The notes under the pieces: generated by a model | Told to the model about the DNA's origin: nothing | Database searches by the model: none | Seen by the model: the letters and a program-made list of their open reading frames with translations, nothing else | Shown here: in pieces, positions 23,601 to 32,134 of the stretch | How positions within the stretch are numbered: the first letter of the stretch is position 1 | How the letters are laid out: every line of letters begins with the position of its first letter | Position numbers and translations under genes: made by a program | Source of the DNA: Pelargonium cotyledonis | Taxonomy: Eukaryota > Streptophyta > Magnoliopsida > Geraniales > Geraniaceae | NCBI GenBank assembly: GCA_036897625.1 | Contig: JAYMTA010000142.1 | Span: 1-37,546, forward strand | Direction: 5' to 3' | DNA length: 37,546 nucleotides

Positions 23601-23713
23601 AAGTGTATACAAAATTGCGAGTTGAGCAGACCTTTGAAGATCTTGAAGAGGCATTTGAACCTGGTGAAGACTTCAGCTTTGATGTTGTCATTCAGCTTCA
23701 AGAAACTAACTGA
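20633..23713 (+). CDS. Trigger-factor N-domain-like protein, short paralogue
   Basis: Exons: 20633-20677, 21216-21310, 21620-21663, 21769-21854, 22084-22192, 22751-22764, 23241-23342, 23591-23713; 618 nt, 205 aa. Residues 1 to about 60 form a Ser-rich leader without an acidic start, consistent with plastid import. The domain follows: GELKISVEVPGVKTREIYD, AAAQPIPGFRREKGG, IPKDVLLEVLGPSKVYTEVI, VNTAVGEHVQKEGLKV-like segment (INTAVGEHVQKEGLKVYTKL), and the closing GEDFSFDVVIQLQETN. This is the ribosome-binding N-domain of bacterial trigger factor alone, as in Arabidopsis At2g30695-type proteins. The start is supported by the paralogue, whose first exon is also exactly 15 codons. The exon-1 donor AAG|GTCGCC is weak. 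Role inferred: nascent-chain or assembly chaperone in plastids. Confidence 0.9.
22751..22764 (+). other. 14-nt coding microexon, plus-strand paralogue
   Basis: GAAAAACACCAAAT lies between acceptor CTACCAG and donor GTGAGT. With the split codon it encodes G-KTPN and joins PGFRREKGG to IPKDVLLE. It matches the 14-nt exon of the minus-strand paralogue in size, phase and position. Confidence 0.9.
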
Positions 23714-24120
23714 ATATATTGCATTCCTCAACTATTCACTTGAAAATGTTGTAGTTTTTCAACATTTACTTCATCTTATTATCCCTAACATGGAAGCAAC
23801 TATATATGTGAGTTCTCACATCTGCATATGTTTGGGAACTAAAATATCATTTGAAACTGTGAAGTTGAGCCACATTCAGTATTTCAATATTAGACTAGAA
23901 TTTAAATCCTACTAGTATTTTAAATATGAAATTTTAAGTTCTTATGCCTCAACTTCATTGAACATTATATGTGAACCAATTCGATTAGTTTGTATAAAGA
24001 ATAACTTGAACGACTATAAGTCGAAGAAAAAGACTCGAAATAAGTTTGGTTTGTTATGATAAAACTTTTGAAAGAGGAAAGAATCAATTTATGGCTTCAT
24101 TTGTATCACAGAGATAGGGT
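23714..24120 (+). other. 3' UTR and intergenic sequence, nothing further recognised
   Basis: The first part should be 3' UTR of the trigger-factor-like gene. The 97-codon frame that starts inside its last exon is only an out-of-frame shadow. The rest is AT-rich with no feature I can support. Confidence 0.5.
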
Positions 24121-24124
24121 GTGC

Positions 24125-24400
24125 GTGTTAATTAAAGAGGTGACATCATTTGATCAGCTGAGCTGAGGGCTCGAACCTGAGATTTTAAACTGAATTCAAA
24201 ATGGTTAAAACGCTTAACCAATATTCATTGATATATTATTCGCTCTTTTTAATATTGCTGGAATTTAAAATTTTGACAATATAGTTAATAATATTATGAA
24301 ATGATATGACTAAGTGTTTTGAATCTTCTTTGAGGTCTCGGGTTCAAACCTTCTTACGAATAAGAAAAGAACTATCCCTATTGTGTAGCTCGATTGATTA
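24125..24400. repeat. Inverted pair of tRNA-SINE-like heads
   Basis: On the minus strand GGTTCGAGCCC (near 24168-24178) matches a pol III B box and is preceded by TTGGTTAAGCGTTTTAACC, as in plant SINE heads. On the plus strand CTCGGGTTCAAACC (near 24337-24350) is a second B-box-like motif about 60 nt after a related AGTGTTTTGAATC stretch. These look like two diverged tRNA-derived SINE pieces facing each other. No target-site duplications were found. Confidence 0.4.
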
Positions 24401-24439
24401 AAAAAGTCAAGTGTTGATGAAAAATTCTTTGGGATTTTT

Positions 24440-24720
24440 TTCGGACCTTGAAACGAAACTTTATTGCATAAACGGCTTTAGTACAATCCTAGAAAACATA
24501 AAGACAAATTGGTCGTTTGTGACAGAATATACGAGCCCCGGTATATGTTGGGGAATTTGACTGAACCTGGTGTTACCTGTGTTAACCGGTTTAGCAAGTC
24601 AAGGGCACTGGGCACGCCCTCCCTCGTAGCTTGTACTACCAATCTCAACTCAAACCTAAGACTGAACCTAACTCTAATAGCAAACCTAACATAACGAAAC
24701 ATACCGAAAGTACCAACAAA
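24440..24720 (-). mobile_element. LINE 3'-end remnant
   Basis: The minus-strand sequence ends GCAATAAAGTTTCGTTTC, a typical 3' UTR end of plant LINEs with an AATAAA-like signal. Upstream it has a stretch reading QATREGVPSALDLLN, like the decayed end of a LINE ORF2. It is a short 5'-truncated copy. Confidence 0.4.
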
Positions 24721-24769
24721 ACGAAAACCAAACTTCCACTAGGGAATAATTCTTTGAGAAAATTAAGTT

Positions 24770-25470
24770 GTTTTATTTTTGAAGGGGAATGTAACTCTCT
24801 TAATTAAAGCAACCAATACATATTGTATCAAAACATAAACCAGAACTAAATCCAAACAAACTAAAGCAACTATAAATAAAACTAGAAATAAACCATAATC
24901 ATCTCAAAGAACCCAAAACTCCGTCGGCAAACATAGCCAAAACGTCATAATCACTAAAACTAGAGACACATGGAAGACCCTCTCCTCTGATTTAACTGAT
25001 GCTTGCAATTTTTATTCGAACTAATCGCGATCTGATCCTTCCAAGACAGTCTCCATCAATCCCACTCATAAGCCTAGGCAAATCTAAGCCGTCAGGTTCG
25101 CCTGATGCAAGTTTTTTGGTTCGGCAGAATCCTAAGACCCTTATACCGCCTCCTTCATTGCAGCTGGACCCTCGAAACTCGTTGTTGCCGCTAGCCCCTC
25201 CACATGTCTACCTACTTACTGCTCAGATGTGCCGGAAAGAATCTGCGCACAGTTGAGAAAACAGAACGCCCGCCTCCTCTGACACTTGTAGTCGTCACGA
25301 ACTCGAAAACCCTAATCGCCGTAAAGATAATACACTCTATAGTGAATGTCAACTAGAAAAAGAGGCTTTAAACTAGTATCAACCCCAGCCGTTGTTGGCC
25401 ATCTGACCACCAAATGCTCCGCTGCCGTCTCCGCCGCTCCCAAAAACCCAAGCAGAGATGGAAAATTAAG
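24770..25470 (-). mobile_element. Retroposon remnant, LINE-like ends
   Basis: The minus strand ends GCTTTAATTAAGAGAGTTAC then ATTCCCC and an A-rich tail, resembling a LINE 3' end. The opposite end (about 25270-25450) is GC-rich (GGAGCGGCGGAGACGGCAGC), as in LINE 5' UTRs. No reverse transcriptase is visible, so it is internally deleted or a non-autonomous relative. The 85-codon plus-strand frame (24999-25256) has no known similarity. Confidence 0.35.
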
Positions 25471-25493
25471 TTATTTGTGAACGTTATTTAGTA

Positions 25494-25735
25494 CTCCCTC
25501 CATCCCAAAATGAGTGTCTTGTTTCAATTGCATTTTTGTCCCAAAATGAGTATCTTGTTTCTTTTTCTAGTAAGTTAGTTATGCATGAATTATCAATAAT
25601 ACCCTTATAAAAAGCTAGTTAGAATCTCTAACTACTACATCATAAGGATACAATAGTAAACATACCTCGCTAACTAACTTTTCCTTAATTATTCTCAAAA
25701 TAGAAAGGAGGATACTTATTTTGGGACGGAAGGAG
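25494..25735. mobile_element. Stowaway (Tc1/mariner-type) MITE upstream of SRP14
   Basis: The termini are CTCCCTCCATCCCAAAATGA and the inverse TTATTTTGGGACGGAAGGAG, the canonical plant Stowaway sequence, flanked by TA dinucleotides. The element is 242 bp and AT-rich inside, with CTAGTTAGAATCTCTAACTA near the centre. It ends 268 bp upstream of the SRP14 start codon, so it may lie at the edge of that promoter. Confidence 0.88.
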
Positions 25736-25849
25736 TATTTTTTTATAAGAAAAATTATTTTATCAAATCCTAGAACTAAATAAAATAAAAATAGAGGGGT
25801 AAAAATGGAATAAAACGATAATATAAATATATAGTAGGTTACTGGATCA

Positions 25850-26003
25850 TCAATTGCAATTGAGAATCCGCACGTTTTTCCTCTTGTGCAAGCGATTTGT
25901 GTTGGGTCTCCTCCAATTCGCATTGCCAGAGATTCCTCTCAGCAACCTAGGCCTAGGGTTTCGCTTCCCATCCTCACTAGATCTCAGCGCAACACTCTTT
26001 ATC
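25850..26003 (+). promoter_or_regulatory. SRP14 leader with telo-box
   Basis: CTAGGGTTT at 25953-25961 is a telo-box (AAACCCTAG on the minus strand), common near transcription starts of plant translation-related genes. The pyrimidine-rich stretch after it reads as a 5' leader ending directly before ATG at 26004. Assignment to SRP14 is by position. Confidence 0.45.
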
Positions 26004-27828
26004 ATGGTAAACCCCACTCTCTATCTTCACTGTATCTTATGTCTCTAATGCCTATTCAATTTTGACTTATATTCTTCAGTTTTCCTTCGATTCGTCCTCG
26101 TTATGCCGAATCGATAACCTGCTTTCGTTGAATGAGTTCTACAATTGAAGCGATTTGTTTTATATATATTTTTATAAAGAATGTTCTATTTGCAAAATTG
26201 TGGTGTTGATCGGTTTCTGTTGCTCATGTGATTCAGTTCTGAACCAAAATTGTGGCCTCAATTAATGCTTTGTTTGATCTGAATGAGTAGGTGGTTCTAC
26301 AGCCAGACCCTTTTCTTAACGACCTAACCAGCATGTTTGAGCGCACCAAGGAGGCAGGCACTGTTTGGGTTACTCTCAAACGATGTAATTTTTACCATCC
26401 GTTTTGGTTTTCTTAGGTGTATCCAATATTCTATTCCAGCTACTTTTTTTTTTCTTTCTTTCTGACTTTTCTTTCTCTGTCTTTAGCATCTCTGAAATCA
26501 AAGGTGCAGAAGAATAAGATGATGACTGCAGGCGAGCCCATTGACTATAGATGCCTAATCCGTGCTACCACTGGCAAAAAAACCACTACTACCTCTGTAT
26601 GTATTTCTTTCTGCCCATCTAATAGTTCATATGATTCTTGTGTATAGTTGTGTGGTTTGTTGTGGTTGTTTCATAATTTAGGTTTGTTCGGTGATGATAG
26701 GCTTATGTTTTTGTTTCTATTAATGTAATTTTATGGTTGGTGTTGTTCTGAGGATGGGTTGAGAACAGCTGTTTGAGCCAATTTGATGCTTGTGTATGAC
26801 ACATTGACACCAATCAATAGTTAGAATTAGGAATAAGGTTCAATGGATAGAACTAGGTCGGAGCCTTTTGTTGACTTTTTCTTTTCTTTTTCTCACTTCA
26901 AACTCTCAATAACTGTATTGGAGATGTTCTGCTTCTTATTTTCATGTGGATAGGGGAGGAGATGAGTTAATTTCTTGGGAGTAAAGTTTCTAAGAGACAA
27001 TCTTTATATACGTTTCATCCACTCCGAGTTGCTAGTTGTTTGAATGATTGTTTTTATTGATTTCAACTATTCTGTTTCTATTTTTGGTTGTTTCAGAAGT
27101 TTTATTTACTCGTCTATACCAATTTGATTCGTAAGACTTATAGATTAAGTGTCTTAGTTTATGGATACATGAAGTCCCAAGCTGTGACTTGCACTATTGC
27201 AAACTAAGTACATGGATAGACATAGTGTGAGCATTCTTTCATATATAGAGAGAGAGAAAGAAGAAGAGAGAGAATCTCAGCCACTTGCCCCCTGTAGGAT
27301 TCAAAGGCTTGTAAGAGGAGTGTGTGATGTTAATATGCTTTGAGTGAACTCCTTTAGCTGCAATCTGGAATGTTTCTAGGCATGATCCTCTTTGAAGTTT
27401 TTTGTTAATCTCATCCAAATAGTTTCCCATTTTAATTAGGGTTGGTCTTTCTATTTTATACTCTCTCGTGTTATTGTTGTAACAAATTCAAGGGGTTTTA
27501 GCAAACTTGTCTTGGGGGTTTGTTGGTAATTTATGCCTAATTAACTAACGAAAACTAAGAAAGTAGAAATTCAATTTATAACAATTTTTTATAAAGAAAA
27601 TGCACACAATGGAAAGAGTATTATTGTTTTTTTTTTTTGGCTAATACTTCTCTGCTTTTTACTATTTAGGTTGGGGCAAAGGATCATCAGAAATTCCAAG
27701 CTTCTTATGCAACCATTCTCAAAGCCCGCATGACTGCTTTGAAAAAGAGGGAGAGGAAGGAGAAGAAGAAGGCTTCAGGGGATGATAAGAAAGATGGGGT
27801 TTCAAAGAAGAAGGCCAAGAAGGTTTGA
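26004..27828 (+). CDS. SRP14: Signal recognition particle 14-kDa subunit
   Basis: Coding exons 26004-26006 (ATG only), 26291-26384, 26487-26596, 27670-27828; 366 nt, 121 aa. The protein begins MVVLQPDPFLNDLTSMFERT, continues VWVTLKRSSLKSKVQKNKM, IDYRCLIRATTGKKTTTTSV and KFQASYATILKARMTALKKR, and ends in a lysine-rich tail (KKKASGDDKKDGVSKKKAKK). This is the eukaryotic SRP14 fold and length; with SRP9 it forms the Alu domain of cytosolic SRP and arrests elongation while the ribosome is delivered to the ER. All phases close and nothing is broken. The first coding exon holds only the start codon, followed by donor GTAAAC. Confidence 0.96.
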
Positions 27829-28360
27829 AGAAACACTCTTTTGTTACCAACTACTAAAGCCTCTGTATAAACTTGGTTTCTAAATTTTCCTCTAAAGGTT
27901 GCTAGACATTTTATCTTTCAATTTTGTTTAGTCAGCTTTGATCGATTTCAGAACGTGATGATACCACATTTGTTTAACATGGCCTTTTTTGAAAGATTTT
28001 TGGATGGCAATACACATAATGACATTCATATGAAATAGTTGGCGTATATTTTTGTTTGACTGTCTAGCGACGATGGTTAGGAAATGTGATTGTGTTAAAT
28101 CAGTTTTTGCTAGACACAGATGTTCATGGCCACGCAAATTTGGATCAGTTTTGGTGGTCTAAATCTGATTAGTATTTGGAACTTTTCTAGTTCCACTTCA
28201 ACCTTTGTTCTACACTGAACTATCACAACTGAGCCATCTCATGTTGCTACGCACTAATTTTAAGTAGAGATTTTACTCACGTTGAGGTGAAAATCACATA
28301 ACTGGTATTCACTTAAACGTGTTCTTTACGTTCGTTTTGAGAGACAGGCGGATTGCAGAA
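27829..28360 (+). other. SRP14 3' UTR and intergenic
   Basis: 3' UTR followed by AT-rich sequence. The 69-codon minus-strand frame here has no supporting similarity. No repeat or RNA gene was recognised. Confidence 0.5.
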
Positions 28361-28366
28361 CAAGCT

Positions 28367-28520
28367 GAAAATAAAATATTGATACAATTACAATAACTAA
28401 AACACGTTCAATAATCAAACGAGAGAGAGATCGATAATTAACTCGTGGGCCAATTTGTTTATTCGAAAATAAAACATTGACACTGTCACAATGGCTAAAG
28501 CATATTGAATTATCAAATTG
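28367..28520 (+). repeat. Imperfect 55-bp direct repeat, spacing 98
   Basis: GAAAATAAAATATTGATACA.. at 28367-28421 recurs diverged as GAAAATAAAACATTGACACT.. at 28465-28520, including the TCAATAATCAAA / TTGAATTATCAAA ends. It is likely an old tandem or transposon-associated duplication. Confidence 0.55.
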
Positions 28521-28613
28521 AAAGCACTTGTCACCTCTTTATCAGTTTGAATAATCATATCCCTCTCCTACAGTCTAAAGATCATGAACAACTGACAACA
28601 ATTACAATTACAG

Positions 28614-28700
28614 TTTAAGATGACAACGTGGAGGGTTCTGCCAACTGCCCCTCACCACCGTCAGGCCTGCCATCCGATTCGACAATAAACTTAAAGGTTG
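28614..28700 (-). pseudogene. Exon-like C-terminal coding fragment
   Basis: On the minus strand a frame reads TFKFIVESDGRPDGGEGQLA then EPSTLSS and a stop, with the biased composition of a real protein tail. Upstream the same frame meets a stop at once and no convincing acceptor or partner exon is visible. It may be a leftover last exon or chance; I do not recognise it. Confidence 0.25.
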
Positions 28701-29079
28701 ATATGATAACTCATACCAAACCACCTTTCAAGTCACTTCTCATTCTCTGCAATTGTCTTCTACTGCCCTACGCGCGCAACAGTAAAAATCTACCACTAAT
28801 TTATGCAACTATGCAAATCCTAACAACACTTTAATTTGTCATCAAATCAAAACTTGTTATCTAAACGAGAGAGACCACAATTTTCTATTTGCATATCTAA
28901 GAGACTGCTAGTGCTTTGAAAATCATGACCAATTGTAGCCGAACCTTAGCTGACTCTCAAATCGGCAGATAGAACATTTTATGTGTCATTACTTAGTAAA
29001 AATCCCTTCACAAAAAAAAAAGTTAGTAAAAATTCATTTTTATAAAATTATCTTATACATGATTAAAAAAAAAATTTGA

Positions 29080-30785
29080 CAGGGAATGTAGCTCATATTA
29101 TTAATGCATTAAGTCCGCAACTACAAGATCAGAGATTGACAACGGGCAATGAGACCCAACCCAAGCACTAACCCCCACAATACTAACAGATGATCTAGCT
29201 AAGAGATAAGCTACTTGATTACTCTCCCGTTTTACAAAATGAAAGTGTAACTTGGTAAAGCTAGATAATAAATACTGAATATCAAATAAAATCAGACCCA
29301 AGGCACTGGGAAGCCCCTCCCCACCAGTCTACAACGCCTGAACTACATTTTTCGCGTCCGATTCCACCTTAACCTCGGACCACCCTCTATCAGTCGTTGA
29401 CAATGCTTCGCGAATCGTAAGCGCTTCTACCATCTCCGGAACAAGAAACCCAACCAGCGCGTCCTTCTTCCACCCAAAACAGCACCCGACGCATCACGAA
29501 TCACCCACCCACCACCCGAGCAATTATTTTGAGGAAAGGTGGCACCAACAGTATTTAGCTTGACCGCCGGAGCCACGGGAGGCAGCCAACGACCCGGACT
29601 GCTAGAGAGAGGGCGCAACACTGAATCACGATCCAGTATAGCCTTCCATGCCGACCACATTGAGTTGGCCATCATAGCGGAAGCAACCGCAGGCTTCCAA
29701 ACGTTCTTCCACACTCCTTCATTACGGTTCTTCCAGATTGCCAAGCCCAAATACATAGCTTTTGAGACCAGCTCCGGTTCTGAACGAGCCGAAACAACCC
29801 GAAGCCAATCCCCAACCGACACAGCAGAGTCACAAGTAGCTAGAAGTGCCACCGAGTCCCATACTTCACGAGCCAGAGGACACCGGAACAAAGCATGAAG
29901 AATAGTTTCAGAAGCTTGGCCACATTTGGGACATTCAGGCAATACGTCCACACGCCGAGAGATTAAACGGTTCATAACTGGTAAACAATCTGACAACACT
30001 TTCCAGAAAAAATGCTCCAGACCCGACTACGACCTCCAATAATCTGCTCCAGACCCGACTGAAACCGAATTGGAAAGCATCATGTAGGCTGATTTAACTG
30101 TGTACCGGCCCTTCCTCTTCGCCGCCCAACACCACATATCCGCCTGAAACCAACAGCTTAACGGGATTTTTAGGATAGCTTGCCAAGAATCCGGGACAAA
30201 CATTTGCTCAAGCTTCAACAAATCCTAACTATGACCATCAGGATTACGTAAATCAGCAACAACACAGCTAGGATGATAAGCACCAACCCGTTCCGGCCTC
30301 ACTGTAGGTACAAAATTTGAAATCCCCGGGACCCAAGGATCAGATAAGGCTCGAACATTAAACCCGGAACCAATACGAACAAAACTTTGAGACCGGATCA
30401 GCTCCTGAGACGCATGAATGCTTCGCCAAATAAAACTCGGATTACGACCCAAAGGAGCATAAAATATAAGCATTTGGAGAGTACTTAGCCCGAAAAATAC
30501 GACTAAACAAAGAAGATTTAGCCGTCTCAATACGCCATAGCTGTTTGACTAGGAGAGCTAAGTTAAATTGATGTGAGTCTCAGAAGTTTAGGCCACCAAC
30601 CCCTTTATTCTTGCAGAGAACGTCCCAAGCTCGCCAATGAAGACCCTTATTACTGCCCTTGCCGGATCTCCACCAGAAAGAACTGACCACAGAATCAAGT
30701 TGGCTACACATTGAGAGGGGAAGCTGGTAAACACTCATGCAATAAGCTGGGATTGCTTGAGTAACAGCTTTAATTAAAACTTCTT
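29080..30785 (-). mobile_element. 5'-truncated L1-type LINE (RT C-terminus, zinc-binding RVT domain, RNase H)
   Basis: Reading the minus strand from 30783: EVLIKAVTQAIPAYCMSVYQ and LHWRAWDVLCKNKGVGGLNF (end of reverse transcriptase), FIWRSIHASQELI with RIGSGFNVRALSDPWVP, a zinc-binding block CPKCGQASETILHALFRCPL, then RNase H pieces GGGWVIRDASGAVLGG and HFVKRESNQVAYLLARS, ending near 29104. Several in-frame stops and frame changes separate these blocks (for example a stop after GLNF and a break between 30225 and 30221). The longest open piece is 29427-29999. The 5' half, with the endonuclease and most of RT, is absent. The 3' tail has no clear poly-A. Plus-strand frames here are shadows. Confidence 0.85.
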
Positions 30786-30824
30786 ATTCCTTCTATATCG
30801 GAATCTGATTATTCCTTCTATATC
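30784..30824 (+). repeat. 16-bp direct repeat at the LINE 5' edge
   Basis: TTATTCCTTCTATATC occurs at 30784-30799 and 30809-30824. It abuts the truncated LINE edge but does not appear at the other LINE end, so it is not a target-site duplication. Confidence 0.6.
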
Positions 30825-31384
30825 TGATAAAAAATTTCCTGAAAATTGAAATTGTTATTTCGACTCTTATTCCGGTTTGTTGTTTTCATCTCATTTCATT
30901 GACACAATACAAAAAATATGGACAACCAATTGTAGTAGAACACACCCACGAATCAAATGAGTTGAAAAAATGGCAACATAATTAAGAGATGAGAGAGAAA
31001 ATTAAACAAAATTTGTATTAATAAGTACACACCTAATATCATTAACACAAAAGTCAAATTATTCAAATATACATGTATTTATTATGATGGGTAATTTAGT
31101 CCACACACACAAAAACAAGGTGGATTTAACCCTTTTAAGGGTGGATTTATCACCACCCTAAATAAAACTCCATAACATATTTTAGGAAATAAAACAAAGT
31201 CTAACTAAACATTTATGATCAGTCAAAGCCCAAAAATGGTTCTATTTATATTTTCAACCATCTATTTGATTGGAATTTGTATCTGAATTATATTTCATTA
31301 TTTCATTTTAATTTGGTCTCTACCCATCCAACTTGATATTTAAACTATGTTATATTATATTTCAAATTCATCGAATTCCCTTGT
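30825..31384. other. Intergenic, AT-rich, no gene seen
   Basis: No open frame longer than background, no recognisable repeat and no RNA gene. Confidence 0.5.
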
Positions 31385-31659
31385 TACCATCAGATTAGGT
31401 TGATGTGCATTTTTTTGAAATGACGACCACGTGACATTTAAGTGAGCTTAATTTACTGATTAGACCAATTTAGAACAAAATTGTATATTTGATAAGGAAC
31501 ATGACTGCCATATCAACTTTGTTTAATTTTTTGTCCTTCAACTATCTAATCATGTTCCAAATTAGTCGCATTTGTAAAACTGATTCACTTAAGCGCCACA
31601 TGATTGTCATGTAACGACAATAAAATATAATTAATTTGACCGCACCATTGTAGATGGTA
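31385..31659. repeat. Long imperfect inverted repeat, probable MITE
   Basis: TACCATC at 31385 is matched inversely by GATGGTA at 31653-31659. Inside, CACGTGACATTTAAGTGA on the left pairs with TCACTTAAGCGCCACATG on the right, and ACCAATTTAGAAC pairs with GTTCCAAATTAGT. The arms are about 70-80% alike. It is non-coding and lies upstream of the polygalacturonase pseudogene. Confidence 0.5.
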
Positions 31660-32046
31660 CTAGTTCAAAACAAAATAGCATAACTAAGGACTAAATTAAA
31701 ACAAAAATCAAATTGAATACCTATTCCGGAAGTTGTAACAAGAAGCATGAATACAGAACGACCAAATTACAACATTTTCCAAAACTTAATTATTTTGCTC
31801 CACGAGCAATTACTATAATTAATAATTGACAAGCAAGAATCATTATCCTAATCTCTGTCATGAATATAATTAATTAAAAGCAGCCATTACTCTAAACCAA
31901 TTTAACTGCATACCATAAACCAAATTGTCAAATTAATATCTTCCATACTTTTCATTATTCTCCCTATAATTCATTTTGACTATTTTTCCTTAAAATTAAG
32001 TATTTAACAGTAACGATTCTCACAGATACATCTAATTTTTCACATC

Positions 32047-32053
32047 TATAAAA
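32047..32053 (+). promoter_or_regulatory. TATA box of the polygalacturonase pseudogene
   Basis: TATAAAA lies 82 nt upstream of the ATG at 32135, leaving a leader of about 55 nt. The neighbouring polygalacturonase gene has the same arrangement. Confidence 0.55.
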
Positions 32054-32134
32054 TGGAACGAATTCTTCAAGTCGAACTCAGCCAAAATCACCATTTCTTG
32101 CATTACAATCTAATGCTTTTCTGTCTTCTCAAAA

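Noticed and set aside
23622-23915. 97-codon plus-strand frame
   Set aside because: It starts inside the last exon of the trigger-factor-like gene out of frame and continues into the 3' UTR.
29539-29898. 119-codon plus-strand frame
   Set aside because: It is the antisense shadow of the LINE zinc-binding/RNase H region on the minus strand.
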